A DNA stretch of 64,000 nucleotides, taken from NCBI RefSeq assembly GCF_004801905.1, contig NZ_SSSN01000003.1, positions 248,001-312,000 on the forward strand, given 5' to 3'. The notes below the pieces were generated by a model that saw only the letters and a list, made by a program, of their open reading frames with translations, had not been told where the DNA came from and did not search any database. A program made the translations under genes and the position numbers. This document shows, piece by piece, positions 17,724 to 27,637 of this stretch (position 1 is its first letter; each line of letters opens with the position of its first letter). Source of the stretch: Orlajensenia flava (GTDB lineage: Bacteria > Actinomycetota > Actinomycetes > Actinomycetales > Microbacteriaceae).

Positions 17724-19277
17724 GTGAATCCGGGCGTCCTCCACGAGCGAGCGACGCCCCTGTTCCCGGGGTGGGCCGCTCTTCTGCTCGCAGCCGGTTC
17801 CGGGTATCTCCTCGATGCCGCCTTCCCCGATCGCGGCTGGTGGCCGATACTGTTCCCCGCCGTCATGCTGTTGTTCCTCGCCCTCCGCGGTCGCAACTAC
17901 TGGTGGGGCGTGCTCATCGGGATGGTCGCGGGCAGCACGTTCTGGCTGGTGCACATCCAGTGGCTCACCCGCTACCTCGGACCCGTTCCGTGGTTGGCCC
18001 TCGGCCTGCTCGAGGCGATCTTCTTCTCGCTCGGTACCGGGCTGATCGCCCTCGCCCTGACCTGGGGGCCGGTGGCCTGGCCCACTCGCCTCGGCCGCAT
18101 CGGAATGATCCCCGTCGTCGTCGCGGGCCTCTGGACCCTCCGTGAGGGCATCACCGCGGTCTGGCCGTACGGTGGCTTCGCGTGGGGGAGGGCAGCGCTC
18201 TCGCAGTCCGAGAGTCCGTTCGCCCCTTTGGTGGCCTGGCTCGGCATGTCAGGACTGAGCTTCGCTCTGGTGTGGCTGGCGGCGTTCATCCTCGCACTGA
18301 TCCTCGAGCCCGGCCTGGTCCTGCGTTGGCGCATCGTCGGGTCGGTCGGCGCGATCGCCGTGCTGCTGGCCGTGCCCGCATGGCCGACGATCTCGTCCGG
18401 AACGACGACGATCGCCGCCGTGCAGGGGAACGCGGATGCCGGCCTGTTCGCGAATCGGCCGCCGGGCGAGATCCTCTCCGATCATGTGTCGGCCACCCTG
18501 CCGCTCGAGGGCCGCGACGTCGACATGATCGTGTGGCCAGAGAACGCCGCCGACATCGATCCCGAGCGGTCCCCGGATGCGGCGCGAATCCTCGACGCGG
18601 TGTCGGAGCGCATCGGCGCTCCGCTGGTCACCGGCACCATCACCGAGCGGGACGCGACGTTCTACAACACCTCCCTGCTCTGGAAGCCCGGGCAGGGCGT
18701 GGTCGACTACTACGACAAGGCGCACCCCGTCCCGTTCGCCGAATACGTCCCCGACCGGGCGTTCTGGCGCGGCTTCGCACCCGACCTGATCGACCTGGTC
18801 GGACGTGACTACGGCATCGGACGAACCGACAACGTGTTCGACATCGATGGGGTGATCGCCGGCATCTCGATCTGCTTCGACATCGCCGACGACGGGCTGG
18901 TCACGAAGATGATCGACAGTGGAGCGCAGGTGGTCCTCGCCCAGACCAACAACGCCGACTTCGGCACCGTCGACCATCCGACGGACGAGAGCGCCCAGCA
19001 GCTCGCGATCGCCCGTCTGCGCGCCATCGAGACCGGCCGGAGCGTCGTCAACATCTCGACGGTGGGGGAGAGCGCCATCGTGCGTCCCGACGGATCCACG
19101 CAGGCGTCGCTGCCGGCCTTCACCGCCGGGGCGATGGTCGAACCGGTCACGCTGAGTGACACAGTGACGCCCGCGGTGCCTCTCGGTCGTTCGATCGAGT
19201 GGCTGGTCGCGGGCGTCGGATCGGCGGGGGTCGTGCTCGCGCTCATGGCGCGGCGCCGCCGGAGAACGGGAGCCTAG
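17724..19277 (+). CDS. lnt: Apolipoprotein N-acyltransferase
   Basis: This 517-residue membrane enzyme N-acylates the Cys of lipoproteins. The N-terminal third is polytopic; the nitrilase-like domain shows the Glu-Lys-Cys triad in VWPEN (Glu about 272), YYDKAHPVPFAEYVP (Lys about 332) and SICFDI (Cys about 384). A C-terminal membrane segment precedes RRRRRTGA. The FKBP and CtaC lipoproteins in this window are plausible substrates. The gene ends sharing the palindrome CTAG with the rbpA stop on the other strand. Confidence 0.94.
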   Translation: MNPGVLHERATPLFPGWAALLLAAGSGYLLDAAFPDRGWWPILFPAVMLLFLALRGRNYWWGVLIGMVAGSTFWLVHIQWLTRYLGPVPWLALGLLEAIFFSLGTGLIALALTWGPVAWPTRLGRIGMIPVVVAGLWTLREGITAVWPYGGFAWGRAALSQSESPFAPLVAWLGMSGLSFALVWLAAFILALILEPGLVLRWRIVGSVGAIAVLLAVPAWPTISSGTTTIAAVQGNADAGLFANRPPGEILSDHVSATLPLEGRDVDMIVWPENAADIDPERSPDAARILDAVSERIGAPLVTGTITERDATFYNTSLLWKPGQGVVDYYDKAHPVPFAEYVPDRAFWRGFAPDLIDLVGRDYGIGRTDNVFDIDGVIAGISICFDIADDGLVTKMIDSGAQVVLAQTNNADFGTVDHPTDESAQQLAIARLRAIETGRSVVNISTVGESAIVRPDGSTQASLPAFTAGAMVEPVTLSDTVTPAVPLGRSIEWLVAGVGSAGVVLALMARRRRRTGA

Positions 19278-19639
19278 GCGCCGATCTTCTGCTGGCCGCG
19301 GCGGGCGCGCAGGATCTGGAGGCGTTCCTCGAGCAGCTCCTCGAGCTCTTCGATGGTGCGGCGTTCGAGCAGCATGTCCCAGTGAGAGCGAGCGACCTTG
19401 TCACCCGAGTGGTCCACCTGAACGGGTTGCGAGTCCACCAGGAGCGTGGCTTCGGCACCGCAGGTCTTGCACTCCCAGGCTTCAGGCGCTTCGGCCTCGG
19501 CCGAGAAGGTCATCACGGTGTCGCGACCGCAGACGGTGCAGCGGTAGGTGTGGTTCACCCGCTGGGCGAAGCTGACGCCCTCTTCGCTCTGGAGGCTCTG
19601 TGCGCCGAGGCGCATTCCGCGCAGACTTCGATCAGCCAT
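19274..19639 (-). CDS. rbpA: RNA polymerase-binding protein RbpA
   Basis: This 121-residue protein is an actinobacterial transcription factor that binds RNA polymerase and the principal sigma factor and stabilises the open complex. It shows MADRSLRGMRLG at the N-terminus, a zinc ribbon with Cys 34, 37, 57 and 60, a basic linker (VARSHW) and the sigma-interacting C-terminal helix LLERRTIEELEELLEERL. AAAGGAG is well placed upstream of the ATG. Its partner SigA is at 55566-56981. Confidence 0.97.
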   Translation of the reverse strand: MADRSLRGMRLGAQSLQSEEGVSFAQRVNHTYRCTVCGRDTVMTFSAEAEAPEAWECKTCGAEATLLVDSQPVQVDHSGDKVARSHWDMLLERRTIEELEELLEERLQILRARRGQQKIGA

Positions 19640-19733
19640 GATGGCTCCTTTCCCTGACCGATCAGGTCTACTCCTGCAAGCTGGGCATTAGCTTGTCGGA
19701 GGGGCCGTTTCGTACAGGGCATTGCCAGACAAG

Positions 19734-19759
19734 GGGCTGTGGGCCAGAACCCACAGCCC
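19734..19759 (-). terminator. Terminator after the glycerophosphodiesterase gene
   Basis: A perfect 10-bp stem, GGGCTGTGGG with CCCACAGCCC, has a 6-nt loop and lies 5 bp beyond the stop at 19764. Confidence 0.75.
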
Positions 19760-19763
19760 ACTG

Positions 19764-20537
19764 TCAGGAACGGGACCCGGAGCGCTGGCGGATGAGGTCG
19801 ACGGCGAGGTCCGTGCGGTCCGTGACGAGTCCGTCGACGCCGGCGTCGAGCAGGGCCACCATGGTCGCCACATCGTTGACCGTCCAGACGTGCACCTCTC
19901 GTCCGGCCGCGTGCACGGCGTCGATGAAACGCCGGGTGACGATTTTCACGTGATACTGACGGACCGGCACCTGGACGGCGACGACGTCCGCCAGAGAGGC
20001 CGCGACTCGACGACGCGATCCGATGGCGGCGCCGACGACCGCGCCGATGACGCCGCTCATCGACGCCGAACTGGCGACCCCGGGCAGCAGTTCGACCGCT
20101 GCTCGCCGACGGGCCTGCGAGAACGAGGTGATCAGCACGCGGTCGATCGCATTCGCGGCAGTGATGGCGCGCGTCGCCGTTGCTGCAGATCGCTCGTCCT
20201 TGATGTCGATGTTGAACCGTGCATCGGGAAACGTCTCCAGCGCCTCGCCGAGCGTGCAGAACGTCTGCCCGACCCCGAGGTCGATCTGCTGCAGCTCATC
20301 GACCGTCAGGTCGCCGACGCGGGCATCGCGGTGCACCAACCGTTTCAGGTCGGGGTCGTGGCTGATCATCGCAACGCCGTCGGCGCTGGTCTGAACGTCG
20401 GTCTCAACGTGGGTGGCACCGGCGGCGAGCGCCTTGAGGAAGGCGAGGAGCGTGTTCTCGGGAGCACCGACGGCGAGCCCCCGATGCGCCAGGACGCGCG
20501 GATAGGACGTGTCCAGGTACGGAACGCCGCTCCTCAC
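19764..20537 (-). CDS. Glycerophosphodiester phosphodiesterase
   Basis: This 257-residue TIM-barrel enzyme (GDPD/UgpQ type) cleaves deacylated phospholipids to glycerol-3-phosphate and an alcohol. It has AHRG (His 18), PENT (26-29), ETDVQ (45-49) and SHDPDL (His 60); IDIK and the C-terminal VWTVND are also typical. No signal peptide is seen, so it is probably cytoplasmic. The GTG start lies 3 nt after the SPFH stop, making an nfeD-SPFH-GDPD operon. Confidence 0.93.
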   Translation of the reverse strand: MRSGVPYLDTSYPRVLAHRGLAVGAPENTLLAFLKALAAGATHVETDVQTSADGVAMISHDPDLKRLVHRDARVGDLTVDELQQIDLGVGQTFCTLGEALETFPDARFNIDIKDERSAATATRAITAANAIDRVLITSFSQARRRAAVELLPGVASSASMSGVIGAVVGAAIGSRRRVAASLADVVAVQVPVRQYHVKIVTRRFIDAVHAAGREVHVWTVNDVATMVALLDAGVDGLVTDRTDLAVDLIRQRSGSRS

Positions 20538-20540
20538 GGG

Positions 20541-21506
20541 TCAGGACGCCGGCGTCGGGTCCGCCGGGGGAGCGGGCGATGCCGGGGGAGCGGAGACGGC
20601 CACGGCCGAGCGGGCCGCCGCGCCGGGCATCGTGAACGCCGTACCGATGCCCTTCAACGCCTCGGTCAGCTCGCTCGGCACGATCCACAGCTTCGACGCA
20701 GGCCCCTGGGCGATCTCGGGCAGGGTCTGCAGGTATTGGTACGCCAGCAGCTTCGGGTCGGGGTCTCCGTCGTGGATGGCCTTGAACACCGTGGTGATGG
20801 CCTCGGCCTCACCCTGGGCACGCAGCACGGCGGCCTTGGCTGCACCCTCGGCCTGGAGGATCGCGGCCTGCCGCTGACCTTCGGCCGTCAGGATGGCCGA
20901 CTGCTTGGTTCCCTCGGCCGTGAGGATGAGGGCGCGACGGTCACGCTCGGCTCGCATCTGCTTCTCCATCGAGTCCTGGATGGAGGTGGGCGGGTCGATC
21001 GCCTTGAGCTCGACCCGACTCACGCGGATGCCCCACTTGCCGGTCGCCTCGTCGAGCACGATGCGCAACTGCCCGTTGATGTTGTCGCGGCTGGTGAGCG
21101 CCTCCTCGAGGTTGAGCCCGCCGACGACGTTGCGCAACGTGGTGGTGGTGAGCTGCTCGACCGCGCCGAGATAGTTGGCGATCTCATACGTGGCGGCGCG
21201 GGCATCCGTCACCTGGAAGTAGACGACCGTGTCGATCGAGACCACCAGGTTGTCCTCGGTGATGACCGGCTGCGGCGGGAAGGACACCACCTGCTCGCGC
21301 AGGTCGACCACGCGGTGCACCTTGTCGACGAACGGCACCAGGATGTTGAGGCCCGGCAACAGGGTCTTGTGATAGCGACCGAGCCGCTCCACCACTCCAG
21401 CCGTGGCCTGCCCGATGATGCGGATCGATCGGAACAGCACGACCAGGACGAAGATCACCACCACCACGACGACGATGATCACGATGATGGTCGAGGCGTC
21501 GATCAT
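20541..21506 (-). CDS. SPFH/band 7 (stomatin-like) membrane protein
   Basis: This 321-residue protein has an N-terminal membrane segment (about 6-25), then the band 7 domain starting QATAGVVERLGRYHKTLLPGLN, and a coiled-coil region of AEG repeats near 200-235. A Pro/Ala-rich tail ends it. Such proteins oligomerise at membranes and often pair with NfeD, which is encoded directly upstream with a 4-nt ATGA overlap. A link to membrane microdomains or protease control is family knowledge only. Confidence 0.93.
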   Translation of the reverse strand: MIDASTIIVIIVVVVVVIFVLVVLFRSIRIIGQATAGVVERLGRYHKTLLPGLNILVPFVDKVHRVVDLREQVVSFPPQPVITEDNLVVSIDTVVYFQVTDARAATYEIANYLGAVEQLTTTTLRNVVGGLNLEEALTSRDNINGQLRIVLDEATGKWGIRVSRVELKAIDPPTSIQDSMEKQMRAERDRRALILTAEGTKQSAILTAEGQRQAAILQAEGAAKAAVLRAQGEAEAITTVFKAIHDGDPDPKLLAYQYLQTLPEIAQGPASKLWIVPSELTEALKGIGTAFTMPGAAARSAVAVSAPPASPAPPADPTPAS

Positions 21507-21973
21507 TCGACGATCCTTTCAGCGGGGACGATGACGGCGGTTGCACCGTCGACGGCGGTGACGAGCACGCGTTCCCCGGCGGCGACGACGCGGGGGAGCG
21601 TTACGGGGGAGAGACGCGCGGTCCACGTCTCGCCGTTGCCCAGCTTGACCTGGCCGCCGTTCTCCCCGACGGATGCGACCACCGTGCCCTCGATGCCGAT
21701 GAGGGCGTCGACGTTGCTCCGGGCCGGGTCGCCGCCGCGCTTGAGCATGCGCAGGAGGGGAGGTCGGACGAAGGCCAGCAGGACGATGGCGATGACCGCG
21801 GTGATGAGCACCTGCAGCCACCATGGAGCGCCGAGCAGGCCGGACACCAAACCCCCGACACTGCCGATCGCGAGGGAGAGGAACGTGAGCTCGAGGGTGA
21901 GCATCTCGATGGTGACGAACACGAGGATGAGCACCAGCCAAGCGATCCAGGCGTAGCTGGAGACCTCGTCCAT
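21503..21973 (-). CDS. NfeD family membrane protein
   Basis: This 156-residue short-type NfeD protein has membrane helices over about 1-70 and a C-terminal OB-fold (about 85-150, IGIEGTVVASVGENGGQVKLGNGETWTA region). AGGAG lies upstream of the ATG. It is co-encoded with an SPFH protein, the usual pairing. Confidence 0.9.
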   Translation of the reverse strand: MDEVSSYAWIAWLVLILVFVTIEMLTLELTFLSLAIGSVGGLVSGLLGAPWWLQVLITAVIAIVLLAFVRPPLLRMLKRGGDPARSNVDALIGIEGTVVASVGENGGQVKLGNGETWTARLSPVTLPRVVAAGERVLVTAVDGATAVIVPAERIVE

Positions 21974-22011
21974 CGCTCTGCTCCTGTGCTCGAAACGTGC
22001 TGCTCACCTCG

Positions 22012-22017
22012 AAACTA
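22012..22017 (-). promoter_or_regulatory. -10 box of the nfeD-SPFH-GDPD operon
   Basis: TAGTTT on the minus strand lies 38 nt before the nfeD ATG, allowing a short leader with the AGGAG site. Confidence 0.4.
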
Positions 22018-22048
22018 TCAGCACTCCGGGGGCCATCGGGGATCTTGG

Positions 22049-22054
22049 TAGGGT
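22049..22054 (+). promoter_or_regulatory. -10 box of the SDR gene
   Basis: TAGGGT would start a transcript near 22061, about 60 nt before the SDR GTG. Confidence 0.4.
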
Positions 22055-22120
22055 CTTCGGAGGTCGCGCCATCGTCAGCCGATCGCAGCCGTCAGAATCG
22101 TCCCCGTCAGAGGAGTCCTC

Positions 22121-22879
22121 GTGGCCAACCCGCTACCGTCCGACGCCCTTTCGGGCAAGACCGCGCTCGTCACCGGCTCGTCTCGCGGCATCGGTGCCGA
22201 CACCGTGCGGTACTTCGCCGACGCGGGCGCTCGGGTGGTCATCAACTTCCGCAACAAGGAGGCACGCGCCCTCAAGCTGGCCGACGAGATCCGGGGCAAC
22301 GGCGGGACCGCCATCACGGTGGGAGCCGACCTGACGGACCCGGCATCCGTCCGTTCGATGATGGCCGCCGTGCAGGATGAGTTCGGCGGCATCGACGTGC
22401 TCGTCCTCAATGCCTCCGGCGGCATGGAGAGCGGGATGGCGGCTGACTACGCGATGCTGCTCAACCGTGACGCACAGATCGACGTGCTCGATGCGGCGCT
22501 GCCGCTCCTGTCACCCGGATCGCGCGTGGTGTTCGTCACCAGCCACCAGGCGCACTTCATCCGCACCACCGAGACGATGCCCGAGTACGAGCCGGTGGCC
22601 CTCAGCAAGCGCGCCGGCGAGGATGCCCTGCGGGCGCGCATCGAGGAGCTGCAGGCATCCGGCATCGACTTCGTCGTCGTATCGGGCGACATGATCGAGG
22701 GCACCATCACGGCCACGTTGCTCGAGCGCGCCAACCCGGGCGCGATCTCCGCCCGCAAGGACGCCGCCGGTCGGCTCTACAACGTGAGCGAGTTCGCCGC
22801 CGAGGTCGCGGCGGCGGCCGTCGACCCGATCCCCGAGGACAACACGCGGCTGGTCGGGGACACGTCCGACTTCGCCTGA
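22121..22879 (+). CDS. SDR family protein lacking the usual catalytic Tyr
   Basis: This 252-residue Rossmann protein has the short-chain dehydrogenase cofactor motif TGSSRGIG at about 19-26 and LNAS in place of NNAG. The YxxxK position reads VALSK (about 160-164), so the catalytic Tyr is replaced by Val; a Tyr six residues earlier (PEYEP) is out of register. A redox role is therefore uncertain. AGAGGAG lies upstream of the GTG. A strong hairpin follows. Confidence 0.85.
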   Translation: MANPLPSDALSGKTALVTGSSRGIGADTVRYFADAGARVVINFRNKEARALKLADEIRGNGGTAITVGADLTDPASVRSMMAAVQDEFGGIDVLVLNASGGMESGMAADYAMLLNRDAQIDVLDAALPLLSPGSRVVFVTSHQAHFIRTTETMPEYEPVALSKRAGEDALRARIEELQASGIDFVVVSGDMIEGTITATLLERANPGAISARKDAAGRLYNVSEFAAEVAAAAVDPIPEDNTRLVGDTSDFA

Positions 22880-22896
22880 TCTGGCGCAACGTCGAC

Positions 22897-22928
22897 GAAC
22901 GGCCCGCCCTCGTGAGGACGGGCCGTTC
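22897..22928. terminator. Bidirectional terminator between SDR and DUF308 genes
   Basis: A perfect 10-bp stem, GAACGGCCCG with CGGGCCGTTC, has a 12-nt loop and lies between the converging genes. Confidence 0.75.
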
Positions 22929-22944
22929 GCGTCTGCCGTGGAGG

Positions 22945-23538
22945 TCAGGCTGTGACACCACGCCCGAAGGTGAAGGCGCGAACGATCTGGACGATACCCA
23001 GGACGATGAGCGCGATGCCGGCCAGCACGAACAACAGGACGGCTCCCCACAGCGGAGAGAACAGCAGGGTGATGCCGGCGATGATGCTGATGATGGCGAA
23101 GAAGATCGCCCACGCCCTCGACGGGGCGTCGCCCACCTGCACGAGCGTGACGACACCCTCGATGATCCACGCGATGCCCACGAGGAGACCGATGAGGATG
23201 GCAAGAGTCGCGGCGGCCGTGGCGATGTTGGCGAACGCCACGATCGCACCGACGACGAAGAGCACACCGAGGATGATGTCGATCGCCCTCGCTCCGCCGC
23301 TGATCCCCTTGGCGAAGATGCCGATGCCGACGTACGCCAGCCCCGCGATCAGCAGGTAGATGGCCAGCAGCACGGTGATCGCCGCGGCCGCCTTGTTGGG
23401 CCAGAAGACGATGAGGATGCCGATGAGAAGGGCGACGACTCCGCTGAGTCCCAGTGCGACGCGGACGGTGTTGACGGTCGACTTGGTCAGGCTCTTGGCG
23501 TCGAGAGAGTAGGCGCTGAACGGCGATGCGGATGACAT
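22945..23538 (-). CDS. HdeD/DUF308 family membrane protein
   Basis: This 197-residue protein consists of six hydrophobic helices in paired repeats, as in the DUF308/HdeD family (WPNKAAAAITVLLAIYLLIAG, IAWIIEGVV). In E. coli HdeD is linked to acid resistance; the role here is unknown. A strong AGGAGG precedes the ATG. A TACGCT -10-like box lies at 23571-23576 on this strand. Confidence 0.88.
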   Translation of the reverse strand: MSSASPFSAYSLDAKSLTKSTVNTVRVALGLSGVVALLIGILIVFWPNKAAAAITVLLAIYLLIAGLAYVGIGIFAKGISGGARAIDIILGVLFVVGAIVAFANIATAAATLAILIGLLVGIAWIIEGVVTLVQVGDAPSRAWAIFFAIISIIAGITLLFSPLWGAVLLFVLAGIALIVLGIVQIVRAFTFGRGVTA

Positions 23539-23635
23539 GTGTTCCTCCTGGCTTGCTGACGGATGTTCCCAGCGTATTGCCAGATTCGTCGTCGAGGGGG
23601 CCTTCGCGTCCGAGTGTTGCGTTCTTCGCCCCCAC

Positions 23636-23641
23636 TAGAGT
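23636..23641 (+). promoter_or_regulatory. -10 box, leaderless UvrA-like gene
   Basis: TAGAGT lies 7 nt before the ATG at 23649. Confidence 0.6.
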
Positions 23642-23648
23642 GACCGCC

Positions 23649-25997
<2,349 letters not shown>

Positions 25998-26030
25998 CGC
26001 GGGCATCCTGCGCTGTTATCAATCGCACCG

Positions 26031-26044
26031 ATAATGCACATTAT
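26031..26044. repeat. AT-rich inverted repeat at the patatin 3' end
   Basis: ATAATG-CA-CATTAT is a perfect 6-bp dyad overlapping the patatin stop codon, in an AT-rich 43-bp gap between convergent genes. It may be chance or a protein-binding site. Confidence 0.4.
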
Positions 26045-26961
26045 GTCAACTCAACTGAATTGCCGTCGTTCGATCCCACCCAGAACTCGATAAGGCCCGG
26101 AGCGAGAGCCCTTCCCTGTTCGTAGCCGGCCCGCGCAGCTGCCGGGCGCTTGGACAGGTCCATCATGTTGTCGCCGAAGACGGCGACGGCGACGGAATCC
26201 GGGAAGATCGTCTCCACCCGGGCTCCGTGGGCTCGGAGATCCTCGACCTGGGTGTCAAGATCGAGCCGCCACCCGAGCGGGAGTCGCGTTCTGCCTCCGA
26301 ACGGCGAGAGCACCAGCACGCGGTCCGATCCGGATGCCAGGTCGGCGTTCTCGGCGTTGCTACGATAGCCGCCGTCCAGGTATCGACGCTCGCCGATGCC
26401 GTAGGCGAAGCCGCCGGCGCAACTTGCCGCGACAGCATCCACCAGCTCGACGCCACTCTCCGAGTCGAAGACGACCGGTTCACCCGTGTCCGCGTCGACG
26501 GCCGTGATGAGCAAGCGAGTGCTGGGCCAGGTGTGGGGCGAGAACCGCGATCCGACGGTATCGCGCCAGCCCGCCTGTGCATCCGGGTCGGATGCGGCAT
26601 CGAAGCCGAGCGCCCACGCCCCCATGGCGCGACGCATGTCCTCGGCGTTCCGGGCCGAGGCGATGATGCCGTCGGTCGTCTCGAGGTGAGACCTTCCCGG
26701 GTGCATCGGGCCGGGACCGCTACGCCCCGGTGCCGGAGCAGCGGCCAGGATGTCTGCGAGCAGCTGAGCGGGAGACGTGCCGGCCAGCTGTGCCGCGGCG
26801 GTCGAACCGGCCGAGGTGCCGACCACGAGGTCGGCACCGGTGACATCCAGTCCGGCCTCGGCGAGACCGGCGACCACGCCGATCACCCAGGCATTGCCGA
26901 GGGATCCCCCGCCGCCGAGCACCAGCGCGGTGCTCGCTTCGCTAATAGTTGAAGAGTTCAT
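26041..26961 (-). CDS. Patatin-like phospholipase
   Basis: This 306-residue protein has the patatin hydrolase signature: GGGGSLG (16-22, oxyanion loop), GTSAG with nucleophile Ser 50, and DGG near 203 completing the Ser-Asp dyad. No signal peptide is seen. It likely hydrolyses acyl esters; the substrate is unknown. AGAAGG precedes the ATG. It follows marR on the same strand after 152 nt, so it may belong to the MarR transcription unit. Confidence 0.9.
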   Translation of the reverse strand: MNSSTISEASTALVLGGGGSLGNAWVIGVVAGLAEAGLDVTGADLVVGTSAGSTAAAQLAGTSPAQLLADILAAAPAPGRSGPGPMHPGRSHLETTDGIIASARNAEDMRRAMGAWALGFDAASDPDAQAGWRDTVGSRFSPHTWPSTRLLITAVDADTGEPVVFDSESGVELVDAVAASCAGGFAYGIGERRYLDGGYRSNAENADLASGSDRVLVLSPFGGRTRLPLGWRLDLDTQVEDLRAHGARVETIFPDSVAVAVFGDNMMDLSKRPAAARAGYEQGRALAPGLIEFWVGSNDGNSVELT

Positions 26962-27010
26962 AGTCGTTGCCTTCTGAGAGTGCGAACAGCGCTCCCCCGC
27001 GACGGCTACG

Positions 27011-27064
27011 TCAGTCGCGTGATCGTGAACTCGCAGGAGCGCCCGGATCGGACAGTGCGTGCAT
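27011..27064 (-). CDS. Putative 17-residue ORF between marR and patatin genes
   Basis: An ATG at 27064 preceded by a near-perfect GAGGAGGT Shine-Dalgarno opens a 17-codon frame ([17 protein letters not shown]) ending in TGA at 27011-27013. It is too short to judge by composition. It may be a leader peptide or a relic start. The 152-bp gap otherwise holds only the patatin ribosome site. Confidence 0.3.
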   Translation of the reverse strand: MHALSDPGAPASSRSRD

Positions 27065-27113
27065 CGGGCTTACCTCCTCGAATCGTGTCACGTTCAGGGG
27101 CGAGCCTACCGGG

Positions 27114-27563
27114 TCACGTCTGCCGCGGACCAGGAGTCGCACCGCGCAACTCACCCAGAAGGAGCACCAGCGCTCGCCGAGCGTCCGCGGACAGCCGATC
27201 GGTCAGCGGGGCGAGAGACGAGCCAACGGCGAGCCGCGTGTCGTCCGCGACCGCGCGTCCGGCATCCGTCAGGAACACGTCGATGGCACGGCGGTCCTCC
27301 TCGCTGGGAGCTCGTTGCATGAGGCCGCGCTTCTCCGCGCGGTCCACCAGCCCCGACATCGTCGACCTCTCGAGGCCGAGGTGGTCGGCCAAGGCGCTCA
27401 TACGGAGCCGGCGGTCGCGCAGGATCGCCAGGACGCGCAGCTGCGTCAGCGAGAGGTCGATCTCCGCGCCGGCCCGAGCGAGCACCGCCATCACAGTGAA
27501 CGACGTCTGGCTGAGTGCATCGATGAGGTCGTCGGCATTCTCGGCATCTCCACGCGTGATCAT
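27114..27563 (-). CDS. MarR family transcriptional regulator
   Basis: This 149-residue winged-helix repressor has LTQLRVLAILRDR, then ALADHLGLERSTMSGLVDRAEKRGL (recognition helix, about 58-82) and the wing RAPSEEDRRAIDVFLTDAG. It likely senses a small ligand and controls the divergent quinone reductase gene and itself. The ATG is leaderless: TAGGCT (27570-27575) ends 6 nt upstream. No redox Cys is present. Confidence 0.92.
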   Translation of the reverse strand: MITRGDAENADDLIDALSQTSFTVMAVLARAGAEIDLSLTQLRVLAILRDRRLRMSALADHLGLERSTMSGLVDRAEKRGLMQRAPSEEDRRAIDVFLTDAGRAVADDTRLAVGSSLAPLTDRLSADARRALVLLLGELRGATPGPRQT

Positions 27564-27569
27564 TACTGC

Positions 27570-27598
27570 AGCCTACTTGAGTAACTTCGTAATACCAA
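27570..27598 (-). promoter_or_regulatory. marR promoter (TTGGTA-17-TAGGCT), leaderless
   Basis: The -10 TAGGCT at 27570-27575 lies 6 nt before the marR ATG. A TTGGTA -35 is 17 bp upstream and lies inside the first TACCAACTA repeat, as expected for autoregulation. Confidence 0.6.
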
Positions 27599-27605
27599 CT
27601 ATATT
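27577..27605 (+). promoter_or_regulatory. Quinone reductase gene promoter (TTGAGT-17-TATATT)
   Basis: A near-consensus promoter: TTGAGT at 27577-27582, a 17-bp spacer, TATATT at 27600-27605. It gives a leader of about 26 nt carrying AGGAGG before the ATG at 27638. It overlaps the divergent marR promoter. Confidence 0.7.
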
Positions 27606-27623
27606 GATTCGTGTTACCAACTA
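27593..27623. promoter_or_regulatory. Direct repeat TACCAACTA, candidate MarR operator
   Basis: TACCAACTA occurs at 27593-27601 and 27615-27623, 22 bp apart (about two helical turns). The first copy covers the -10 edge of the + promoter and the -35 of marR; the second lies at the + transcript start. Confidence 0.5.
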
Positions 27624-27637
27624 CAGGAGGGTTCCCC

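Noticed and set aside
14160..17954. Very long open frame on the minus strand (over 1200 codons) opposite tatA, tatC and helY
   Set aside because: It is the antisense shadow of high-GC coding DNA; its composition is Arg/Asp/Val/Gly-rich without domains, while the plus strand encodes well-known families.
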